From: Halobacillus_A sp043497005
GTDB lineage: Bacteria > Bacillota > Bacilli > Bacillales > Halobacillaceae
Reading direction: 5' to 3'
DNA: 64,000 nucleotides
Assembly: GCF_043497005.1 (NCBI RefSeq)
Contig: NZ_JBIEKE010000002.1
Coordinates: 1,240,001 to 1,304,000 of the forward strand
Shown: piece after piece, positions 51,831 through 57,918 of the stretch
How the letters are laid out: every line of letters begins with the position of its first letter
How positions within the stretch are numbered: the first letter of the stretch is position 1
Notes under the pieces: generated by a model
What the model saw: the letters and a program-made list of their open reading frames with translations, nothing else
Database searches by the model: none
Told to the model about the DNA's origin: nothing
Translations under genes and position numbers: made by a program

Positions 51831-51955
51831 CAGAATTAAGAAGCATATTTCTTTTGTTTTCCTCTTATTTTCTCTAGATTCCGCCCAAATATCCCAGTTT
51901 TCTAAATTTGCCAAATATAGTAATGTGTGAATAGCTAAACGAGAAGGAGGATCTT

Positions 51956-52438
51956 ATGGGATTTCAACAAAACCAAACACTAGAAAATATACATACATCG
52001 GTCATCCACGAATTTTCAAAAACACTTGAATTGTTTGGACTGACCCCCTCAGATTCCCGACTTTTTACCAGCCTTTATTTGCATGCGAAACCTATGACAT
52101 TAGATGAATTAAGTGAAGCATTAGGAAAGAGTAAAACCGCTATAAGTACTGGTGTGCGAAGTCTTATAGACCAGGGTCTTGTAGAGAGAGTGTGGAAGAA
52201 AGGAGTTCGCAAAGACCTTTATAAATCCAACGATCAGCTTTATAAAAAGTTTATGTTCTCTTACGTTCAACGCTGGATTGATGCAGCATCAACACAGAGA
52301 AAAACGTTACAAAGTATAAAACAAGAACTTTCAAATGAGGATACAAGCAGCGAGCTTGTGGATGAACGATTGGCACAAATGATTGAATTTCATAAACAAA
52401 TCTCAAATTCCTTTGAAAAATTCTTTAAATCCAACTAA
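51956..52438 (+). CDS. GbsR/OpcR-type regulator of opuA
   Basis: This 160-aa winged-helix regulator of the GbsR family (MarR-like) carries LTPSDSRLFTSLYLHAKPMTLDELSEALGKSKTAISTGVRSL, cut here to the HTH region, followed by KKGVRKDLYK. In B. subtilis GbsR and OpcR respond to choline or related compounds and repress osmoprotectant uptake genes. Its divergent position to opuAA suggests it controls the transporter. GAAGGAGGATCTT precedes ATG 51956. Confidence 0.85.
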   Translation: MGFQQNQTLENIHTSVIHEFSKTLELFGLTPSDSRLFTSLYLHAKPMTLDELSEALGKSKTAISTGVRSLIDQGLVERVWKKGVRKDLYKSNDQLYKKFMFSYVQRWIDAASTQRKTLQSIKQELSNEDTSSELVDERLAQMIEFHKQISNSFEKFFKSN

Positions 52439-52648
52439 TCTCACCTGTTATATCAAACTTTTCCTTATCAGATAATTTAAAATATTTTATAAATATAATA
52501 TAGTAGAACATTATATCTTGAAAAAAAAATAATATCTACTAGAATAAGGAGTAAGTAATAGTTTTCGAGGAACCTATTATCATTTCTGCTTTGAGGGAAT
52601 TCGACGATGCTCTACGAACGAACTTAAACCCTAGAAAAGGTGAGATGT

Positions 52649-53227
52649 ATGAAGGATAAAATTTCCAAGCAGGATGCGATTTTTTATAGCCATAAAATGG
52701 CACAGTTGTCTAAAGCACTCTGGAAAGCTATCGAGAAAGATTGGCAGGACTGGATTAAACCCTTTAAGTTAAATATAAATGAGCATCATATCCTTTGGAT
52801 TGCTTATCATTTAAAAGGGGCTAGTATTTCGGAGATCTCCAAGTATGGCGTGATGCACGTTTCAACCGCTTTTAATTTCTCAAAGAAACTAGAAGAGCGA
52901 GGGCTGCTTCAATTTTCTAAGCGGGAGAATGATAAAAGAAATACGTATATTGAATTAACGGAAAAAGGCACAGATTTATTAGAGGAAACACTAAAGGAAT
53001 ACGAGCCGAATAATAATTCTGTACTACGTGGCGTACTCCCGATGACAGAAATGTACGGAAAACTTCCGGAATTTTTAGATTTGTCAGCATTAATTAAAGA
53101 AATTTATGGTGACGAATACATGGAAATTCTAGAACGATCCCTCGAAAACATTGAAGATGAAACAGACCTTTTGGATAACCCTGCGCACATTGAAGCTTAC
53201 AAAACTACAACAAGCAAATCATCTTAA
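52649..53227 (+). CDS. hpr: Transition-state regulator Hpr (ScoC)
   Basis: This 192-aa MarR-family DNA-binding protein matches Hpr/ScoC: AIFYSHKMAQLSKALWKAIEKDWQ, NINEHHILWIAYHL, ISEISKYGVMHVSTAFNFSKKL (winged helix) and ENDKRNTYIELTEKG. ScoC represses extracellular proteases and sporulation genes. ATG 52649 follows AAAAGGTGAG; GTG 52640 overlaps that site. It lies in the same neighbourhood as yhaH and prsA in B. subtilis. Confidence 0.92.
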   Translation: MKDKISKQDAIFYSHKMAQLSKALWKAIEKDWQDWIKPFKLNINEHHILWIAYHLKGASISEISKYGVMHVSTAFNFSKKLEERGLLQFSKRENDKRNTYIELTEKGTDLLEETLKEYEPNNNSVLRGVLPMTEMYGKLPEFLDLSALIKEIYGDEYMEILERSLENIEDETDLLDNPAHIEAYKTTTSKSS

Positions 53228-53232
53228 ACCAC

Positions 53233-53261
53233 AACCCCTTCTCTATGAGAAGGGTTTTTTT
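53233..53261 (+). terminator. Terminator of hpr
   Basis: AACCCCTTCTC and GAGAAGGGTT pair around TAT and are followed by seven T, directly behind the hpr stop. Confidence 0.85.
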
Positions 53262-53535
53262 GTATAATGACCTCACATATGGTTCCTGAAAAATTCCTTC
53301 TTTGTCCATAGCTGTAACCGTTTGGTCGACAGGATGCTTCGTTGTCATTATTTCGGCAAAATGAATGAATAAGTGGCTGTAGTTAATATCCCTCTTCTTC
53401 CTCAGATGTATATAAACAACGCTGAAAACTTTTGTTCTACGACCATTTTTGTAAAAGGAACTGGTCTAATCCTTCTAAATTTAAAAGTAATTGTATGTAA
53501 ATAGACAAGTTTTCTGAACGGTCATTTTTCGACAC
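53255..53535 (-). pseudogene. yhaI: Decayed yhaI (DUF1878) gene
   Basis: On the minus strand AAGGAGAGGGGGAAT and GTG 53535 start a frame that reads LSIYIQLLLNLEGLDQFLLQ and then hits TAG. A second frame continues with INYSHLFIHFAEIMTTKHP and VDQTVTAMDKEGIFQEPYV. Together these resemble the N- and C-terminal parts of YhaI (RLEYYIQLL... and ..LDVHETIFALYEQGL from memory). A stop and a frameshift interrupt the gene. B. subtilis has yhaI next to hpr and yhaJ, exactly this place. Confidence 0.5.
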
Positions 53536-53745
53536 ATTCCCCCTCTCCTTATCCGTTCATGAACATTGATCTCATGCATGTTTAAGCTTCTTAAAAAAAC
53601 TACTTATTTTTTTACGAAAAACCTATTGCTTTTTCCCCCGAAACATACTATCATTCATCTAGTGTTCGAAGTCGGCAGCACTGCCTATCATACTCGAAAA
53701 TATACTATATTTCACAGTATTTTTACAGCAAAGGGGGATTCTAAG

Positions 53746-54294
53746 ATGAATTGCTGGAAAACAGTAAACATCAACAAGGAATTCGGGCTCAACCGTGTCT
53801 ATCTTATGTCGTTGTTAACAGGACTGATGTCCTTTCTATTTTTATATTTACCATTTTCCATTATGCATGGGACACAAGATGTCAAGGACCACGGATTCCT
53901 TCCATTGGTAGTCATCTTATTGTTCCTCCCGTCGATCCATCGTTTAATGCATATACTGCCGCTGTTGTTAGCGTATAAAAAAGTGAAAGTGCACTTTGCC
54001 GTTGTTAACCGAATAACACCAACATTCTCATATCAATGCAAGTCAAAGTTATCTAAAAGAACTTCCATTCTTATGGCTATGGCACCGACATTTTTTATTA
54101 CAACACCGGCGCTTATGATGAGTTTCGTATTTCCGGGTTATTTCGCTTATCTCGTGATTCTTGCCTCAGTAAATATCGGATTGTCGTTTAGCGACTTCCT
54201 TTATTTAAATCAATTTATGAGAGCGCCTCGTCAGTGTGTCATCGAAAATGCCAAGGATGGTTATGATATACTCATACGCAATCAAGAAATTTAA
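53746..54294 (+). CDS. yhaJ: DUF3267 membrane protein (YhaJ-like)
   Basis: This 182-aa integral membrane protein has four helices and the DUF3267-type segment IHRLMHILPLLLAYKKVKV, with a histidine pair that resembles a degraded HExxH-like site. ATG 53746 follows AAAGGGGGATTCTAAG; the frame extends 60 codons upstream without a start signal. The name is from position between hpr and prsA. The function is unknown. Confidence 0.75.
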   Translation: MNCWKTVNINKEFGLNRVYLMSLLTGLMSFLFLYLPFSIMHGTQDVKDHGFLPLVVILLFLPSIHRLMHILPLLLAYKKVKVHFAVVNRITPTFSYQCKSKLSKRTSILMAMAPTFFITTPALMMSFVFPGYFAYLVILASVNIGLSFSDFLYLNQFMRAPRQCVIENAKDGYDILIRNQEI

Positions 54295-54332
54295 AAAACA
54301 CAGAGCTCGATTTCATGAGCTCTGTGTTTTTT
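54295..54332 (+). terminator. Terminator of yhaJ-like gene
   Basis: AAAACACAGAGCTC and GAGCTCTGTGTTTT form a long perfect stem with a loop GATTTCAT and a T-run directly after the stop codon. Confidence 0.9.
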
Positions 54333-54408
54333 ATTTAAGGTTTTCTTCTGTTCAATAAGTGGAATATTTGATAAAGTAGTTTCATAGGGAATAAAGGAGG
54401 TTTTCACA

Positions 54409-54594
54409 ATCGTTGCAATATTGTTTGTCATCTATGGACTCATCGTTCTTTTCATATTCAATTCTCTTACACATTCCTTATGTTTAAAAACAAAAATGTC
54501 TAGTGAAAAACAATCACGAGTATTTCGAACGATCAATATACTCCTAACAATTTTGTTGATTTCATCCTACGTAGATGTAATCAACCATATGTAG
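54409..54594 (+). CDS. Small two-helix membrane protein with apparent ATC start
   Basis: A perfect AAAGGAGG lies at 54393-54400, eight bases before ATC at 54409. From there an open frame of 61 codons encodes a hydrophobic helix (VAILFVIYGLIVLFIFNSL), a basic loop (KTKMSSEKQSRVFR) and a second helix (TINILLTILLISSYVDVI), ending NHM-TAG. No ATG, GTG or TTG lies at usable distance; the first TTG is 20 bases away. A terminator follows four bases behind the stop. It is either a gene with a rare ATC start or a recently lost start codon. I do not recognise the family. Confidence 0.55.
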   Translation: MVAILFVIYGLIVLFIFNSLTHSLCLKTKMSSEKQSRVFRTINILLTILLISSYVDVINHM

Positions 54595-54597
54595 GCG

Positions 54598-54627
54598 ACA
54601 GGCTATGCTTTATACATAGCCTGTTTG
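54598..54627. terminator. Terminator between small ORF and yjcZ-type gene
   Basis: ACAGGCTATG and CATAGCCTGT pair perfectly around CTTTATA, with T-rich sequence to the right. It can serve the ORF at 54409 and the convergent yjcZ-type gene. Confidence 0.8.
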
Positions 54628-54637
54628 TCATTTCATC

Positions 54638-54721
54638 TTATAGCCAAGCTGCACCTACGATGATGAGTAGAATAAACAATACTACGATTAACGCAAAGCC
54701 TCCACCATATCCGTAACCCAT
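54638..54721 (-). CDS. yjcZ: YjcZ-family sporulation miniprotein
   Basis: This 27-aa peptide starts MGYGYGGGFALIVVLF and continues with one membrane helix to GAAWL. The glycine/tyrosine start and single helix are typical of the YjcZ family of tiny coat-associated sporulation proteins. GGGGGTGAAGAT precedes the ATG at 54721. It is too short for routine ORF calling. Paralogues usually occur elsewhere in such genomes. Confidence 0.85.
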   Translation of the reverse strand: MGYGYGGGFALIVVLFILLIIVGAAWL

Positions 54722-54983
54722 ATCTTCACCCCCATGCTTAAGACATAACACATAATATGCCTTCTGCTCTTAATTCGAATGGGCAGCCACCTACCCAATT
54801 TCCTATTTTTTTAATACATATAGAACCGATAATGAAAAATATGTTATATTAGTTTATGGACTACGAGAAACTTCCATGGCTGAATCCTATTCCGATGAAA
54901 GAGATTTATTCCCTGCGACTGAGCCTTTAGAATTTCTACGTCCACATATCATAAATCCATCATATGCTTGAGGAGTGTACCAA

Positions 54984-55922
54984 TTGAAAAAGAATAAAAG
55001 AATACTTACTGCTATACTTGCTTCAGGTTTAATTGTGTTATCCGCTTGTTCTGAAGAAGATGATACTGAAGCTGTAGTCGAAACAAATGGCGGAGACGTA
55101 ACCAAAGAAGAATTTTATGAGGAATTGAAAAAGGCTTCTGGGGAAGAAGTACTTCAGCAACTTGTCTTAAATAAAGTATTAGCTGATAACTATGAAATCT
55201 CAGATGAAGACGTAGAAAAAGAACTAGAAGGTCTTAAAGAACAATATGGAGAACAATTTGATATGGTTCTTCAACAGAGTGGTTTTTCAGATGAAGATGA
55301 ATTTAAAGAAACAATTCGTCTAAGTCTACTACAAGAGCAGGCAGCTGCTGAAAATGTAGATATTTCTGAAGAAGAAATGCAATCCTATTACGAGCGTATG
55401 AAAACTGAAGTAGAAGCTAGTCATATCCTGGTTGAAGATGAAGAAACAGCAAATGAAGTAAAAGAAAAGCTGGATGACGGGGAAGAATTTGCTGACCTGG
55501 CTAGTGAATACTCGACAGATGGTTCAGCTGAGCAAGGCGGAGAACTGGGCTACTTTGGGCCTGGTACCATGGATTCTGATTTTGAAGATGCAGCCTATGA
55601 ACTGGAAGTCGATGAAGTCAGTGATCCAGTACAAACCCAGTTTGGATACCATATTATAAAAGTGACGGACAAGCGTGAAGTAGAGGACGTAGATTCTTTT
55701 GAAGATTCCAAGGATGAAATTAAACGCACGCTTGTTAGTCAAAAGGTTGACCAGCAAGAATTGCAAAACCAAATGAACCAGCTGCTGGAAGATGCAGAGG
55801 TCGATGTGAAAATAGAAGAATATGAAGATCTATTTGAACAGCCGGAAGCTCCTGTTGAAGACCCAGAAGCAGAAGTGCCAGAAGAAGATGCAGAAGAACC
55901 CGCAGAAGACTCAGAAGAATAG
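54984..55922 (+). CDS. prsA: Foldase lipoprotein PrsA
   Basis: This 312-aa lipoprotein folds secreted proteins on the outer membrane face. It has a lipobox LSAC (C22), an N-terminal chaperone region, a parvulin PPIase domain (about 130-225, EASHILVEDEETANEVKEKL cut at its core, with GGELGYFGPG and TQFGYHIIKV) and an acidic tail of Glu/Pro repeats. I chose TTG 54984, eight bases after AGGAG; GTG 54975 overlaps it. The acidic composition fits a salt-adapted host. Confidence 0.93.
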   Translation: MKKNKRILTAILASGLIVLSACSEEDDTEAVVETNGGDVTKEEFYEELKKASGEEVLQQLVLNKVLADNYEISDEDVEKELEGLKEQYGEQFDMVLQQSGFSDEDEFKETIRLSLLQEQAAAENVDISEEEMQSYYERMKTEVEASHILVEDEETANEVKEKLDDGEEFADLASEYSTDGSAEQGGELGYFGPGTMDSDFEDAAYELEVDEVSDPVQTQFGYHIIKVTDKREVEDVDSFEDSKDEIKRTLVSQKVDQQELQNQMNQLLEDAEVDVKIEEYEDLFEQPEAPVEDPEAEVPEEDAEEPAEDSEE

Positions 55923-55930
55923 TAATAGAA

Positions 55931-55970
55931 AGAGCAAGGCAGACATCTAGTGTCTACCTTGCTCTTTGTC
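55931..55970. terminator. Bidirectional terminator prsA / yhaL
   Basis: AGAGCAAGG-AGACA pairs with TGTCT-CCTTGCTCT with one internal mismatch, followed by T. The convergent yhaL stops at 55954, inside the hairpin. Confidence 0.85.
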
Positions 55971-56160
55971 TTAATTGATCATTCTGTTTACTTCGTTTCT
56001 CTCTTTCTTCTTCCATTCGACTTAAGTAGACTCTTCCTTCCTTTTCAATAAATTGCTGTTCTACCTTCTGCTCTGCTTTCATCGCCCGATAGGCCATATA
56101 ACCACTAAGAAAAATAAATATAATACAAAGAAACACCCATACTGGAAGCCCTAAAATCAT
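55954..56160 (-). CDS. yhaL: Sporulation protein YhaL
   Basis: This 68-aa protein has one N-terminal membrane helix (WVFLCIIFIFLSGYMAYRAM) and a basic amphipathic tail (EEEREKRSKQNDQLRQRAR). It matches YhaL, a sporulation-linked protein of unknown action. It lies between prsA and yhaM as in B. subtilis. Its last residues are encoded by the prsA terminator. Confidence 0.88.
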   Translation of the reverse strand: MILGLPVWVFLCIIFIFLSGYMAYRAMKAEQKVEQQFIEKEGRVYLSRMEEEREKRSKQNDQLRQRAR

Positions 56161-56229
56161 GTTGTTTCCTCCCTGTCCATTCTTTTATAAATAAGTTTAT
56201 GAACAAGCCGTCCAGGTTATGACGAACAA

Positions 56230-57177
56230 TTAGGAATCCTCAAACGATGGTTTATAGAACGACCTTTGATCGAGAGCGTAGATTCTCTCCGTAAAATCCC
56301 CTGGGTTTACCTTTTTTAACGCACGGTTTAACATATTCATCTGGGCATCGATCATGTCAATCTGATGCAGAAGCTCTGCCTCACGAACCAAAGGTGGTTT
56401 CGGGCTCCCCCATTCTGCTTTTCCATGGTGGCTTAAAATCATATGCTGAAGAATTGTAATTTCTTCACTATCTATCTGTAATTCATTAGCTGCACTCCTT
56501 ATTTCCTCTACCATAATGGGAATATGGCCGACCAGCTTTCCTTCTAGTGTATAGGATGGTGAACTGGCATTAGATAACTCTTTAATTTTGCCTAAGTCAT
56601 GCAATATAATCCCGGCATAAAATAAATCAGCATTAATATCCGGGTACAGATTTTTTAACTGTTGAGCGATGTTTAACATGGAAACGATATGGTGAGCAAG
56701 ACCAGAGACATATTCATGGTGATTTCTAACAGCAGCTGGATACGTCAGTAAGTCTTCCTGGTAATGCTTTACAAAATGTCGTGTTACTCGCTGAATATTA
56801 GGATTCTTCATTTCAAAAATGACTTCTGTCACTTTTTCCATTAAGTCCTCTTTATTTACTGGTGCTCTTTCAACGAAATCCGCTGCTTGTACCCCATCGG
56901 TCGGCTGCACCGGTCGAATGCTTTGTATTTTCAATTGGGCACGATTTCTAAATTGCCCCACTTCTCCTACTACCTTAACAAGCTCTCCAGGCGTAAACAG
57001 CCCTTCATCCTCGGGAGTGGCTTCCCACAGTTTCGCATCAATCTCTCCCGTCGTATCTTTTAAAAATAATGAAAGAAACGGCTTGCCATTACTCGCTACT
57101 CCTTTATTTGCAGTTTTAATAAGTAAGAAATGATCAAACGTTTCCCCAATTTGATAGTTGGCGATTCCTTTTTTCAT
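56230..57177 (-). CDS. yhaM: 3'-5' exoribonuclease YhaM
   Basis: This 315-aa nuclease has an N-terminal OB-fold (about 10-95: FLLIKTANKGVASNGKPFL, VVGEVGQFRNRAQLKI) and an HD domain with HHEYVSGLAHHIVSM, LHDLGKI and HMILSHHGKAEWGSP. YhaM trims short RNA and DNA 3' ends with Mn. ATG 57177 follows AGGGGAG. Unlike the B. subtilis yhaONM operon, a GbsR-type gene separates it from yhaN. Confidence 0.92.
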   Translation of the reverse strand: MKKGIANYQIGETFDHFLLIKTANKGVASNGKPFLSLFLKDTTGEIDAKLWEATPEDEGLFTPGELVKVVGEVGQFRNRAQLKIQSIRPVQPTDGVQAADFVERAPVNKEDLMEKVTEVIFEMKNPNIQRVTRHFVKHYQEDLLTYPAAVRNHHEYVSGLAHHIVSMLNIAQQLKNLYPDINADLFYAGIILHDLGKIKELSNASSPSYTLEGKLVGHIPIMVEEIRSAANELQIDSEEITILQHMILSHHGKAEWGSPKPPLVREAELLHQIDMIDAQMNMLNRALKKVNPGDFTERIYALDQRSFYKPSFEDS

Positions 57178-57270
57178 AAACTCGACTCCCCTCTTCCCAT
57201 TGTAAAAAAGACCGTCCCTACATCAATCCCACACCATTTTGGCTGGGAAAGAATAAGAACAGTCCTTTCT

Positions 57271-57843
57271 TCATTCATTTCTCTTACGGCGATTCTGTTC
57301 AATCTTAGGAACGTACTCAAAAATTTCGCCGGATTCGACGACGTGAATAAACCGCATAAGCCATCGGTAGTAATCCTGGGCATATAAAAGACGTTCGATG
57401 TCGGAATCAATCTTCTGCCTTAATTCATCATCCGTTGTCTGTTCCTTTAAGTTGTTCAGTTCATAAATCGTCTCATCGGCTTCTTCAATATTGGTTTCTG
57501 TATGATGTTTCCATCGGCTTCCAAACAATGAAGTGAATGATTTATACCAGTCTTCCTCCGATTTGTATAGATCTTTACGCACTCCTTTTTTAAAAGAAGG
57601 CTCAACCATCTTCATGTCAGATAAGGCACGGACGCCAGTGGACATGCTTGTTTTGCTCATCTCAAGAGCTTCACGCATATCATCTAAAGTCATCGGATCC
57701 TCAGCAAAGTAAAGCACTCCGTACAGCCGTCCAATGGAAGGCGTAACCCCGTATAAATTCATATTTTTTGCAATTACTTGAATAAATTGCTCAATTGTAT
57801 TTTGGTATTTTTCCCACTCTTGATTATGTTGTTGTTCTGTCAA
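57271..57843 (-). CDS. Second GbsR-type regulator
   Basis: This 190-aa winged-helix protein is GbsR-like: YGVTPSIGRLYGVLYFAEDPMTLDDMREAL, cut at the HTH, then EMSKTSMSTGVRAL and FKKGVRKDLYKSEEDWYKSF. I choose TTG 57843, well spaced from GGAGGGTGA; the ATG at 57855 overlaps that site. Length fits GbsR (choline-responsive) rather than the shorter copy at 51956. No gbsAB or opuB lies beside it, so its targets are elsewhere. A palindrome stands upstream. Confidence 0.82.
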   Translation of the reverse strand: MTEQQHNQEWEKYQNTIEQFIQVIAKNMNLYGVTPSIGRLYGVLYFAEDPMTLDDMREALEMSKTSMSTGVRALSDMKMVEPSFKKGVRKDLYKSEEDWYKSFTSLFGSRWKHHTETNIEEADETIYELNNLKEQTTDDELRQKIDSDIERLLYAQDYYRWLMRFIHVVESGEIFEYVPKIEQNRRKRNE

Positions 57844-57868
57844 AGGGTCACCCTCCATTCCATCAGTC

Positions 57869-57884
57869 GTTTTAATCTTAAAAC
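57869..57884. promoter_or_regulatory. Palindrome upstream of second GbsR-type gene
   Basis: GTTTTAATCTTAAAAC has 7-bp perfect arms around TC. It lies 25 bases before the TTG start of the regulator, and its GTTT...AAAC ends resemble the opuA-side palindrome at 51815. It is probably an autoregulatory site. Confidence 0.5.
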
Positions 57885-57918
57885 ATTTTATCATTAATAG
57901 GATAGGTTTGCGACCCTA

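Larger units (their letters stand above)
53228..53745. other. Intergenic region with terminator and decayed yhaI
   Basis: No intact gene is present in 518 bases. The left end holds the hpr terminator, the centre a broken minus-strand copy of a YhaI-like gene, and the right 200 bases the promoter region of the yhaJ-like gene. The last gene has an in-frame upstream extension to 53566 without a ribosome-binding site. Confidence 0.6.

Noticed and set aside
53566..53745. N-terminal extension of the yhaJ-like gene
   Set aside because: No start signal is present and the translated part is low-complexity; ATG 53746 has AAAGGGGGA.
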